The notes below the pieces were generated by a model. The model saw only the letters and a program-made list of their open reading frames with translations. It was not told the origin of the DNA and ran no database searches. Source: Mycoplasma nasistruthionis (lineage in GTDB: Bacteria; Bacillota_I; Bacilli_A; Mycoplasmatales; Metamycoplasmataceae). From it: a stretch of 64,000 nucleotides of DNA. The stretch spans positions 620,001 through 684,000 of the forward strand of contig NZ_CP040825.1 in the NCBI RefSeq assembly GCF_006228185.1. The letters are read 5' to 3'. A program made the position numbers and the translations under genes. Below are positions 10,647 to 24,514 of this stretch, in pieces (within the stretch, counting starts at the first letter, position 1; every line of letters begins with the position of its first letter).

Positions 10647-12653
10647 GTGAATTCAAATAAAAAAAGAAATTGAAGCTATATCATAACAGCAATTTTTGCG
10701 CTTGTTATAATAGCGGTAATTCTTTACATCTTTCTTAAAGATTTAAATGCACCAAGTGTTATAACTTCAACAAAGCTTATTAAAATTGTAAATGGTGAAG
10801 AAGCCAATACAGTTTTAAAAGAAATTAAGTTTAATCCTTATAACAATTTAATAACAGGTGCTTATGAGACTAATGGAAGCAATATTAAATTCCAATTAGC
10901 AGGTAGTCTAGGCTTTCTAGATACACTGCAGTCAGGGTTTGGTGAGAAATTAAATTCAATTAATGGAATTTTAATTGATAGTACTTCAGCACCGCAACCT
11001 GGTTTCTTCTCACAATACATTCTTCCTTTCTTACCAACAATATTATTTATTGCGCTAATGCTATTCTTATTCAGATATCAAACAAGAATGATGTCTGGAA
11101 GAGGTGGTGGTGGAATGTTCGGTGACGAAAATCCAGCACAAGTAGTTAAGTCAGATAAAAAATTCTCAGATGTTGCAGGAAATAAAGAACCAATTGAAGA
11201 AATTAGTGAAATAGTAGATTATTTAAAAAATCCTAAAAAATACGAAATTTCAGGGGCAAGAATGCCAAGAGGTATTTTATTAGGTGGTCCTCCTGGTACT
11301 GGAAAAACTTTATTAGCTAAAGCAACAGCAGGTGAAGCTGATGTTCCTTTCTTCTTTGTATCAGCATCTAACTTTGTTGAGTTATTTGTTGGTATGGGAG
11401 CTAAAAGGGTTAGACAAGTAATTGAAACAGCCAGAAAACATGCTCCAGCAATTATTTTTATCGATGAGCTTGATGCAATTGGTAGAACACGTGGAAGCGG
11501 AATTGGTGGTGGAAATGATGAACGTGAACAAACCTTAAACCAACTTTTAGTTGAAATGGATGGAATTAAAGAAAATTCAGGTTTATTATTTGTAGCAGCC
11601 ACAAACAGAACAGACGTTTTAGATCCAGCTTTAACAAGACCTGGTCGTTTCGATAGAGTTATTACAGTTGGTTTACCAGACGTTAAAGAACGTGAAGCAA
11701 TTTTAAAATTACATGCTAAAGGTAAACGTTTCGCTGAAAAAGTAACTTTTGCAAACATAGCAAAAAGAACACCTGGATTTTCAGGTGCTCAATTAGAAAA
11801 CGTTATTAATGAAGCGATTTTATTATCAATTAGAGAAAAAACAACATTAATTACACTTGAACAAATTGATGAAGCGATTGACCGTGTAATGGCTGGTCCA
11901 GCTAAAAAATCAAGAACAATCACGCAGGAAGAATTAACACTAGTTGCTTACCACGAAGCAGGACATGCTGTAGTTGGTATTAATGTTCCAGGCGGAAACA
12001 AAGTGCAAAAAATTACAATTATTCCACGTGGACAAGCAGGTGGATATAACTTAATGATGCCTGAAAATGAAAAGTACAACTACACTAAACAAGAGCTTTT
12101 AGCTTCTATTGCAAGTTTTATGGGTGGTAGAGCTGCTGAAGAAATTGTTTATGGAAAAAGCCATATAACAACAGGTGCAGCAGATGATATTAGCAAAGCC
12201 ACAACAATAGCTAAAAGAATGGTTACTGAATTTGGTATGAGTGATTTAGGTCCAATTAAATATCAAGAAGAAGAAGGTTCACCATTCTTAGGAAAAACCC
12301 TCGCAACAGCTTCTGGAATTTCAAATGAACTAAACCATGAAATCGATTTAGAAGTAAGAAAAATCATTTTAGAAGCTAAAGAATTAGCTGTTAAAACAAT
12401 TGAAGAAAATATGGAATTATTGGAATTAATCAAAACATTGTTACTAGAAAAAGAAACAATTGTTTCTGAAGAAATCCAATATATCGCTAAACATTTAACA
12501 CTTCCACCAGATGATATGGAAGAAGAAATTGAACAAGCTAAGCCTTTATCAGTTGATGAATTAATTGAAGCAACTAAAGAAAAATCACAATCAAAATCTG
12601 AAAGTCAAAATAAAAAAGAACCCTTAAATTCAGAGCTGAAAGAAAATTTGTAA
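10647..12653 (+). CDS. ftsH: ATP-dependent zinc metalloprotease FtsH
   Basis: 668 residues. Membrane AAA+ protease that degrades misfolded membrane proteins and regulatory substrates. Order: short N-terminus, first membrane helix about residues 11-30, external domain, second helix about 118-138, AAA+ domain with Walker A GGPPGTGKT near 213, Walker B IIFIDELDAIG and the second region of homology TRPGRFDR, then the zinc-protease motif HEAGH near 436, and an acidic/Lys-rich tail. I chose GTG 10647 because AAAGGAGAA lies 6 bases before it; an in-frame ATG at 10632 would overlap that Shine-Dalgarno but cannot be excluded. TGA in the first codons (KKRNW) is Trp. Confidence 0.96.
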
Positions 12654-12754
12654 TTAAGGCAAAAGTTAATAATACGACTTTTGCCCAAAAACCCAACAGA
12701 AGAATTAAAAACACAAGAAAACAAAGATTTAATTCAAAATAATGTTTAAAAATT

Positions 12755-12779
12755 AACAACACCCAAAGGTGTTGTTTTT
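12755..12779 (+). terminator. Terminator after ftsH
   Basis: Stem AACAACACC / GGTGTTGTT with a CAAA loop, followed by T-rich sequence. A second weaker hairpin (GGCAAAAGT / ACTTTTGCC, 12658-12684) lies just after the ftsH stop. Confidence 0.8.
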
Positions 12780-12878
12780 GTTTTGTCACTACAATTTTGC
12801 AGATTTTTGACACATAGCAAATTTGTTAAAAATCTTTATAATTATTAATAATTATAAAGAAGCAGATTGGAGGAGACT

Positions 12879-15800
12879 ATGAAGCATCTTTTTAAAGAAG
12901 TTTTTAGGTCATTATTCAAAAACAAAGCTACTGTAGCCGGATTAACAATTCTGGTGTTTTTAACATCTGGAATTTTTACATTATTACACGATACTGCTAA
13001 AGCGATGAAACAACAGTATCAAACAATTAAGAATAAATCAATAGCACATGATATTACTGTTGATTTAAACCTTCCAGCAAATGGGAACGCATACAACGAC
13101 GGATACTACATTAATGGCTTAGTCCAATCTGATTCTTTACCTAGCGCATATAACAAACCATTAAACTATGTTGATGGACCAAATTATAAAGAACTTGCAA
13201 ATGTAATTGATTTAAAACAAATTACAGATTCTTTTTTACCATTAAGTCATTTTGTTGATAAGGAAAAATTTAAAAATAAATATATTAAAAGACAAGATTT
13301 TGTCCAACTATATTCAAATTATGATACTGACAACAATAACAGTAGTTTAATTACTTTAAATTACGATGAACCAGCAAAAATATTTGAAACAAAAACAAAT
13401 TATGTAATGGATCTGTATGTCAAAGATATGCTTGGAAATTACAAGAATGATACAGAAACAATTACAATCAACAATCAAGACACATTTAGGTTAGACAAAA
13501 CATACAACTTAAGTGATATAGCTTATATTTCAAGTTCTGAAAATATTAAAGTCATTTTATCTCAACTATCTTCATTGTTTATTAACACAGTAACTAAAGA
13601 AGCTACATTTGACTTAATTAAAGGTCAGCAATGAAAATTAACTAATCCAGTTTTCACAATTATGCCTGATCAAATTGCTAAACTATTAGGTTTTAAAAAG
13701 TATGAAAACAATGAAAATATTTTTGTTGTTGATAAAAACACAACACCTTTTTTAATCGATATTAATTCAAATGATTCAACAGCAGATTTTATTACTAAAA
13801 ACTTAAGGCAAGATATTCCGTATTCAAACTTATTTGAAGAAGAATTCAAAACAGCTGATAAAAACATGAAATTCACTTTTGAAATAGGTCAGAAATATAA
13901 CCTGCCAACAAAGTGAGCCGCAAAGCAAGAGAAAATCACATATTATCAAAGGAAAGAATATAAAACAACCTTTGATGATCAATACAAAAACCTGTGAGAA
14001 GGTTCATATTCAACTTTCATGACTGAAATTGAAAACACCTCTCAATTTGATGAATTCAAAAAGTTTACATATTGAAACAAAAGTATTACAACTTATCTAA
14101 AAAGATTTAATTCCAATGGTGAATTAAAAGATGACAGGGAATTTGTCAATGAAAGTACACCTGTTGTATCTATGCAAGAGGTTAATCAAGTTAAACTACA
14201 CTTAGCTCGCCGTGAAGACCAATATGGTTTTAGTGAACAAGATAATTACAAAAAACAAAGCTTAATCGAAGAACTTAAAAAAGCTAGATTAAGAACTTCA
14301 GTTTATTTACACTCAAACAATACAATTGTTAATGACAATGTAAAAAATGAATTAAATAGATTAATTGAAGCATTAAATGTTGATTCACTTACAACCCAAA
14401 GTTCTTTAGATCAACTTTTAGATACTTTTAATTGATACATTAGTTCAGTTAAAAATGCTTTTGCTTCAAATGGTGTGGAAAATCCAATTGATTTACCAAT
14501 TATTAATTTAACCAATTTTGCAAAAATTCCTGATTTTGACAGTTATATGACAGGAAACAAAGGGAAAACAATTGCGGAAATTGAAGGGCTTAGTCAACCT
14601 GTTGCTAATTCAGATTACTTAAAATTAACAAACAAAAACATTAAAGAAGAATTCTTAAACAAAATTAAAGATGGTGCAGCTGATGTTGTAAAGAAAAGTA
14701 TTTATGAATACATAATTAAATCTAAGGACCAAAACGGTTTGGGAATTAGTCCAAAGAATGTCGGAATTAAACAAACAATTACTGTTGATGCTTTTGATTC
14801 AGACAGTAATGAAAAATTTGTATTTCACTTCGTTAATGTCGGAGACAGTGAAAGAAAAATTAATGGTATTGAAAATAACATTAACAAACTAGTTAATGAA
14901 GAAATAAATGAAATTGATGGAAACTTAAACATTAATTCTGTTTCTAAAAATCTAGGGGATTTCTTCAGAACCAAACAACTAGAACCATATGTTTCAAAAG
15001 TTATTTTAGATAATGTTGCTATTAACATATCACCAGACACGAATTACATTAAGTTGGATTATGAATATGTCGATATTGAAAACACAGATTTTGAGAAAAA
15101 TAAAACAACTTGAACTTATGGTGCAAAAATTTATAAACTATCACATTGAATAGTTAATAAACCACAAAATGAAATAACAGAACATGAAGCTAATAATTTT
15201 GCTAATTTAGCTTTAACTGTGACTAACCCACTTAAAAAAGAATTTTTAATTTTAGAACCAGTTTACAATGAATTAGAAAATAAAATTACTCACTACAGAA
15301 ATGTTAGCTGAACTAATTCTGGTGATAAAAAAGGTGTAACTGAAGAAAATGCAAAACAATTTGCCAACAGCGTTTTAACAAATGATTATTTATATTCATT
15401 TTTAAAACAAAACAATTTAACTTTAAAAGCGACATTAAATCCTAATGGTTGAGTTGAAAAGAGTAATCAATTTAAAAACTCAGTTTATGTACCATTCGGT
15501 TATAGAGCGCCGCTAACTGATGTTGTTAACGAAGCTTTATCACAAGGGACTTTGAAAAAAGCTGTTGAAAATATTCAAATTAATTTACTAAATACTGATT
15601 TAGTAAAAGTTGGATTTTTAACTAAAGACATGGTTTATGCTTTAACAGATTCGGTTGATTATAGTTTTGAGGTAAATAATTTTGCTAAAGTTTTTTCATC
15701 AGGTGAAATTAATTTAAATGTTTTACCTAAATTACTACTTGATGGAATTTACCATTTAGCACATAATCCGCAAGGGGATTATGTAAGAAAAATCTTAGAC

Positions 15801-18800
15801 AACTTATTTAGAATTGCTAAAGAGCTGATTTTAGAAAAACAAACTCTTGAAGAACAAAAAACTTATTTAAAAGAAGAAATTGAAAAAATATTCAAAGTTT
15901 ATGAGCTTATTTCAGGAACAGATTTAACTAACTTTGTTTTACCAATTACCTTAGTTAAATTTGCAAAAGACCCAGTTGTGTTTATTGACTCAATTATTGC
16001 AATCATTAACTCAATTGATTTTGTTAAATTTAGTGATTTATCATACGAGTTTTTTGATAACTACTACTTAAAACCAGCATTTGAAGATGATCCTAAATGA
16101 ATTAGAAAATTAAGTTTAAACGAGATTTTACTTTGATTCTTAAAATCGATTGACCAAGAAGCATTTAAACAAGGTTTAAAAGGTGTTTTAAATAATATTG
16201 ATTTGACATTCTTAACAGATAATCAAGACACAGCCAATCCATTAATTTCCCTTTTCCAAAACATAAGCCCACTTTTAAAAGAACTTATTAAACAAATTAA
16301 CAGTTATAGAGAACAAGACCAAGTGGCCTATCAAAATGTTATTGATGGACTAAATTACTTCATTAATGCATTCGATTTAAACATTTTTATTGAAACTCTA
16401 GAATCAAAATTAAGAATTGAAAAATTTACTGAAACAGCAACTGTTTATAATAGTGTTATTGATTCAAAAGTGTTAAATACAAGATATAACGCAGCTGGTG
16501 CTCTTTCATCATCTGACTTTATTTATGCGTTGCTTAAATCATTTTTTACCTTACCTGGTTCAAACAGAACATTCAAAAATGAATTAATCAAAATGTTAAA
16601 CCTTTCAAGCAAAGGTTCAAGCATTAAAATTAAAGAAGATTTATATTTAACAATTCCATCAGCTGATCCAAATAAATTGGACTATTTTGACTTAGTTAAT
16701 GCTATTTCAAATTCGGCGACCGTTACAACTGACACCACAACAAATACGGTTAAGTCAACAAAATCATTATTTGAGAAAACTTATGATTTTATTTACTTTT
16801 ATTTATATCTTCTAACAGAAGAGAAAGTAAATGAAATTAACTTTAAAACACTAACTGACGAACAACGTCAACCAGCATTTTTAATGTTTAATTTAGATGA
16901 AAATAGTCCAACTGCAATAGATAAAGAAACAGCGATTTCGACATTAAAAGAATGGAAAAATCTTTTTGATTTATTTATTACAACAGAAGCCGCTCCAACT
17001 TTAAAAGAAAATCAAACGCTAGGTAATTTATTTGAGTTTTATGCAAGTTTTAAACCTAGTCAAACAAATGGTATCTGAGACTTAATCAGAGGTGCACTAG
17101 ATAAATTTATTAGGTTTAATTCAAATAGTCCTTATGATGCTGTTTCTTATGGATATCCTGTTTATGCATTTTGATTAAGCATTTTTGAACCTACAAATGA
17201 AACTACTATAGAAGAAAGAATTAATTTTGCAAACGCATTATTAGAACTAGCTAATAAACCAGAAACAGTTGAAAGTTTTAATAGTTTTGAATTGTTCCAA
17301 CCAGCAGCTCAAAATATTGTGGCTAGTGATTCAACTGGTTTTGGAGTATCTCGTTCATTGGCTAATCCATATGCTATGAGAGATTTATTCTTTGCAAAAG
17401 ATAGAAATAATTCATACCTAAATACTGATTTACAGAATTTAGTAAATAATAATTCTAAATTTACTGAATTTGTAAATAAAAACTCATTAGAAATTACAAA
17501 AGTATTTTCATACATTGCAAGTTCTAATGCTTTTGATAGTTTTAGAAAATTAAATCCAAAAAATAATCAATTTGAAAATGCTACAGAATATTCTGGTTAT
17601 GCTTTAAAATACCAAAACATCTATTCTGTAATAATAAACAACTTAATTAACGGTGTGTTTACAAATCCGTTGTTAGCTAAACATTATGAAACTATTGACA
17701 AGATTCTTTCATCAGAAAATCCACAATTCAATTTAAGTGCTTTAGGTATTTCTGAAGCTTTAATATCACCTGCTCTAGCCACAAGAAACCCACAATTATT
17801 AGTTTGATTATTAACAGACACTAATAATATAGGGGAAAAAGGTGTTGATAATGCCAATATTGCTTACTTAATTTCAAACAAATTAATTGATTTTAGTAAG
17901 TTGTTAAATGAAGGTGAAGAAAAAACTTATGAAGTAATTAACTCACTTTTAAAACCAGTTGTTAAAGTCCCTACATTTGAAAAAGATTTAACTTTCCAAA
18001 TTGCTTTAGACAATGACATAATTATTAATTGACTTGATAAAAATAAAAACAATAGTACTGATTTTTCACCGTTTGGTGTTAACTTAATCGATGTACTATA
18101 TAAAGCAATCAACACTGTAACGGGGATTAATAAACTAGAAACTGCTTTAAAATTTGACGAAATAGGTTCTTATGTTGCTAAAGCAAATTATGCTTGATTA
18201 GTTAAAAATAATAAAAAAGTTTATACAGGTAAATTACCTGAAAACCCTAACACAATGCTTGCTTTAGTTAATTCATTGCCTAATGATTACAAAATAAATG
18301 TCAATGGTTCAGATTTTATTATTATTGGTGATGATTTAACTTATGACAACATTTATCCAGTTATTGATGAATTAAACCTACAAGTTAATACAAAATCTCA
18401 AGCTGTTTTATATGTAAACAACCAAGGTTTTGACAGAATTAAACAAGCTTATGTAGGAAATGTTGTAAAAGAGTATTTATTAATCAAAAATACAAAAGAT
18501 ACTAACTTAACAAATGCTGAGTTAAAAAACACATTAAACAACGAAGTTCAAAACTTATCAAAAGATAAAACAGGATTCCAAAGAGTTTATTTAGATGATG
18601 AACTCGATGGACTAAACCCTGAAAGAAGTATTAGAATAACAGCAATTAAAGGGTTAATAAAAGCAGTTGATTATGTAGCTAAAATATTACTATCAATATT
18701 AATTACGCTTGTATCAATTTCGATTATTTTCATTATTAAACGTTATATTTCAAACAAAAATAAAGTTATTGGTATTTTAGTCGCGCAAGGTTATACACCA

Positions 18801-21351
18801 CTTCAGATAGCTTTATCTATGACTGTATTTGCTTTCTTTACGATTGTTGTAGGTGATTTAACAGGATATTTAGTGGGATTCTTATTACAATCTCAAGGAA
18901 TAAGAATTCTGGAAAATTACTGAACTGTCCCAGTTCAAACGTTAAACTTTTCACCGTTTTCATTAATAGTCAACATAGTCATTCCACTAACAGCGATGTC
19001 AATTTTAATTATTGTTGTTTCACTACACTCACTAAGACATAAATCAATTGATTTAATGAGTGGAATCACAGAAATTAAAATTGGTGAAATGCAAAAAAGA
19101 TATTCAAAACTATTTAAAAACAAAACATTAAGGCTCGCTTTACAGCTTCACTTGGATATAATAGTTTCTGAAAATTAGTGTCATTTGGAATTTCAATTAT
19201 TTTAGCAAGCATTACAACTCTGTTTGGTTTTGCGACCTTTGGGGTATTTGAAAGTTCGATTGAAAAAACTTATTCAAACAGGGCATACAACTTTAGATTT
19301 GATTTAAACAGTCCTTCTATTGAAGGTGGTTCAATTCAACCTTATAATCCGGCAGATTTAAATAATAATCTTTATGTACCATTAGGAAAAATTGAAGAAG
19401 CAAACTCATTTGCCCCTGATTATTTAATCCCTGGTTATTCATCAATAGTAAATCAAAACAATGGTAATGGAATAATTAGCCAAGATGATAAATTCACACC
19501 ACATGTTGCTACACAGTTTTCATTTAATATTAAAATTGATTCATCAATAGCGATTGACCCTTGAGAATTAGTTTATAACTCATTACCTGATTCGCAAAAA
19601 TCAAGAATTATTAAAATCAGAAATTTAGCCGGACGTAGTTTAGAAAAAACACAAGAAGGTTTGATTTGAAAAACAAGACCAGTTAGTGAAGAAAGATTAA
19701 AACAACTTTCTGAATCAGACGCCAAAATCGCTACTGAAGAAATTGATTTAGAAGCAATGGCAGAAGTTCCAAATCAAGTTCAAGCATTTTTCCACTATGT
19801 CACTGACTTCAACGAACCAACAAAAGGTAAATTTTATTATCTAAAATGAAATGAAGCAACTAGAATTTATGAACATGAAACTATATCAACTTCAAGATGA
19901 AGAGATGAATATAGAGACTTTTTAGTTAAAGCATATAATATTTTAAATGCTGAAAATATGGTGCTAGAAGCTGAAGGAAAACCATCGAAAGTTAATGACT
20001 TTTTAATCTCATTTGGTGGAATATATTTCAATAAAGAATTGGATGATGTTTATACCTATGTTTCAGGGACATTAAGACATAAAAATAATGATGAAAACAT
20101 CCGTTTATATGGTTATAAATATGACTTAAACAAAACAGATGAACAACATGAAAAAGATTTTGTTCGTGTTATTTCAGAAGATGGCAAAGACTTATTAAAA
20201 GAAATTAATGAGACATATTTACAAAATCCTGAAGGACCAATTCCTGTAATTATTAATGAAGTTACTTCTAAGAAATATAACTTAAAGAAAAATAGTAAGT
20301 TTAAAATTACCGTATTAAACCATGTAGATAGATTTAAAAACAAATTGGCAAATAAATTAGATCCAAACTTTGAAATACCTGTTTATCAAGCAGAATTTAT
20401 TGTTAAAGGGTTTAATCAAACTTATATTAATAATGAATTTATTATTCCTAAAAAGCTGCTGATAGCTTAACAGGATTAAATACACTATCTTATTCAACAA
20501 ATAATTCAATTATTTCTGAACCATTCAATGGAATTTTATCTAAGAATAAAACTCCTTCTCAATTGATTTCATCAGCAGGACTATATTCAACAAGCGGGTA
20601 TTGACCTGCATCCGGAACATTTGATGTTAAAAACTTGAACGAAAAAAATAAAAAAGAATTCTTTGACGCCTTATTTGGTTCAACAAATACTGTTGCAAAC
20701 AGCACAGTACCTGGGGTTATGTCAAGATTAGGTTATAGTGATTTACAAATTTTACAATTCTTAAATCCGGAGTATCTAAACACACCTCCAACAAATATTA
20801 AAGAAGCTTATGAAACTGAAAAAGAAAAACTAGAAGTTAATATTAATAAATTTGCTCAAATATTTGATGATAAACTTTATGTACCTTTTGCAAGTACAGT
20901 AGATTCAAAAGAAATTGAAGTTGCTTTTACTATGGGAGTGGCAAAAACGGTTCAAATTGTAGTGACATTAATTACAATTTTAACTTTCATTGTTGCTATA
21001 GTAATTCTGATTATTATTTCAACAATTTTAATTAGTGAAAATGAAAAGAATATAGCAATTTGATCAATTTTAGGTTATACAAAACGTGAAAAAGCACAGA
21101 TGTTCTTTGGAATTTATGTTCCATTTATCTTGCTATCAATCTTGATTGCTTTACCTCTTGCATTTGCTATGATGGCAGTGTTTAGTTTATTCTTAACAAC
21201 AGCGGCATCAATAGCAATACCGCTTACATTAACAGCATTTAATGTTTTTGCAACAATAGGTGTTGTTTTAGGAGTGTTCTTCTTAACTTCTATTGCTTCA
21301 TGAATTAGCATTAACAAAATAAAAGCAATTGATCTATTGAAAGGAAAATAG
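12879..21351 (+). CDS. Giant FtsX-type ABC transporter permease, two frameshifts
   Basis: ATG 12879 follows a strong GGAGG. A single N-terminal membrane helix (about residues 18-36) leads into an ectodomain of roughly 1900 residues with no recognised motif. An FtsX-like permease domain follows (about 18660-19260, helices such as ILLSILITLVSISIIFII), then a second ectodomain, then a last FtsX block (about 20940-21351). The frame shifts twice: near 19116-19130, where adding one A to a run of five gives KARFTASLGYNSFWKL, and at 20450-20454, where one more A gives PKKAADSLTGLN. With both restored the protein is 2824 residues. It lies 1 base from the ATPase gene below, so the pair likely forms one MacB/LolCDE-like transporter; in mycoplasmas such systems are assumed to handle lipoproteins or peptides. 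The substrate is unknown. Confidence 0.82.
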
Positions 21352-21352
21352 C

Positions 21353-22392
21353 ATGTTATTTAATTTAGACAATGATAAAGAAATTTAGAACCTAAGAATT
21401 CTGAATTAGTCAGTGACACAGTTGAAAAAGTCCAAGAAGCACAAGAAGAATTAAATAATCAAGAATTAACTTCTGAAGTAGTTTCATCAGAACCTGCTGT
21501 TGTTTCTTCAAAAGATTCAGATGTTAAAATAACTACTAAAAATGTTTTTGATATTTTAGATGTTGAAGATGGATCAAATGTAATGCATGTTGATGCAAGA
21601 ATTGCTAGAAAGCTGAAAAGAGCATCTAATAAAAAGCGTTCTAAAGATGGTTCAGAGAACCTAAAAAACTCTGGAAATGCAGTGATAGAAGTAAAAAACG
21701 TAAGTAAATATTATTTATCTGGAAACACTGTAACAAGAGTTTTAAGAAACGTATCAGTAACCATTAATAAAGGTGAATTTGTTATGATTTTCGGTAAATC
21801 TGGAGGTGGAAAAAGTACACTATTGAATCTAATTAGTGGACTTGATAGACCTTCAAAAGGTGATGTTGTTGTTTGTGACAATAACTTACCTTATTTAAGC
21901 GATTGAGCTTTAACTTTGTTTAGAAGAGATCACATCAGCTTTATATTCCAGAACTATAACTTATTACAAAACCTAACAGGTTATGACAACGTCGAAACTG
22001 GTTCATACTTACAAAAGAAAAAAGAACTTAAATTAGACATTAATAAATTGTTTGAAGAATTTGATATGGAAGATGTTAAACACAAATACCCATCCCAAAT
22101 GTCTGGAGGACAACAACAAAGAATTTCAATCTTAAGAGCATTAGCTAAAAATGCTGAAATCATTTTTGCTGATGAACCTACAGGGGCTTTGGATGATAAA
22201 ACAACAGAAATTGTTTTAAGTTACTTATTTGATATTAATAAAAAATACGGAACTACAATTGTCATGGTTACTCACAATCCAATGATAGAAGCAATTGCCG
22301 ATAAAATTATCCATGTTAGAAAAGGAAGAATTTCAGATGTTATTTTGAATAAAAACCCTAAACACCCTAGCGAACTCGATTGAAAAGAATAA
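21353..22392 (+). CDS. ABC transporter ATP-binding protein, frameshift near start
   Basis: ATPase of the MacB/LolD class driving the adjacent permease. A Glu/Ser-rich N-terminal extension of about 100 residues precedes the core: Walker A GKSGGGKST, Q-loop FIFQNYNLL, signature MSGGQQQR, Walker B IIFADEPTGALDD, switch His in VTHNP. ATG 21353 sits behind AAAGGAAAA but its frame stops after 11 codons (TAG 21386-21388); one base restored around 21381-21387 joins MLFNLDNDKE to LEPKNSEL and gives a 346-residue protein. Without that repair translation would have to begin at ATG 21583, which still keeps the whole ATPase core. The last codons include TGA as Trp (DWKE). Confidence 0.88.
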
Positions 22393-22400
22393 ATTTGTAA

Positions 22401-22430
22401 AAACTCAGAACAAGTCGTTCTGAGTTTTTT
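22401..22430 (+). terminator. Terminator after the ABC transporter operon
   Basis: Stem AAACTCAGAAC / GTTCTGAGTTT with a 5-base loop and a T run to 22430. Confidence 0.88.
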
Positions 22431-22529
22431 GTGTAAATTTATGATAAAGTCAAAAAAGTTGTTTTTAATGTTGTGTTTTTATGTTAAAACGCCTTAAATA
22501 ATGTAAAATTTAAACACTAAGGAGTAATA

Positions 22530-23998
<1,469 letters not shown>

Positions 23999-24010
23999 AT
24001 AATAGTTCTT

Positions 24011-24037
24011 AAAATCGTCTTTTATAGGCGATTTTTT
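24011..24037 (+). terminator. Terminator after lysS
   Basis: Stem AAAATCG / CGATTTT with an 11-base loop, followed by Ts. Confidence 0.72.
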
Positions 24038-24058
24038 ACCAAAGTAAAAGGAGCACAA

Positions 24059-24505
24059 ATGATAAAAGAATATCAAGCTTTAATTAGTGATGAAACAAAA
24101 GTAAATGCTATTTTAGCAAATACTTCAGCCTATTTAAATGAAAACATTAATCAGTTAAACTGAGTAGGTTTTTATGTAAATGAAGACAACGCACTTCATT
24201 TGCATGCTTTTCAAGGAAAAGTTGCTTGTACAGTCATAGACTTCAATCGTGGTGTTTGTGGTTATGCTGCTAGAAACAGAAAAGTAACTAATGTACCAAA
24301 TGTACATGAATTTGATGACCATATCGCTTGCGATAGTGCTAGCGAATCTGAACTGGTAGTGCCAATAATTGTTAATAATGAGTTATTTGGTGTTTTAGAT
24401 ATTGACAGTCCAATTTTGAACCGTTTTGATAAAGAGTTAGAAACTACAATAGTTGAAATAGTTAAAGTTTTAGAAAATAAATTAACACAATTATTTTCTA
24501 AGTAA
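24059..24505 (+). CDS. msrC: Free methionine-(R)-sulfoxide reductase (GAF type)
   Basis: 148 residues forming a single GAF domain. Reduces free Met-R-sulfoxide using cysteines recycled by thioredoxin; trxB in this window would supply the reducing power. The family pattern is plain: LNWVGFY, FQGKVACTVI, GVCGYAA, DDHIACDSASESELVVP. The three key cysteines are at about 57, 67 and 91, spaced 10 and 24 apart exactly as Cys91/101/125 of the yeast enzyme. ATG 24059 follows AAAGGAG; TGA in LNW is Trp. The big lipoprotein gene begins 10 bases later. Confidence 0.92.
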
Positions 24506-24514
24506 GGAGTAGCA

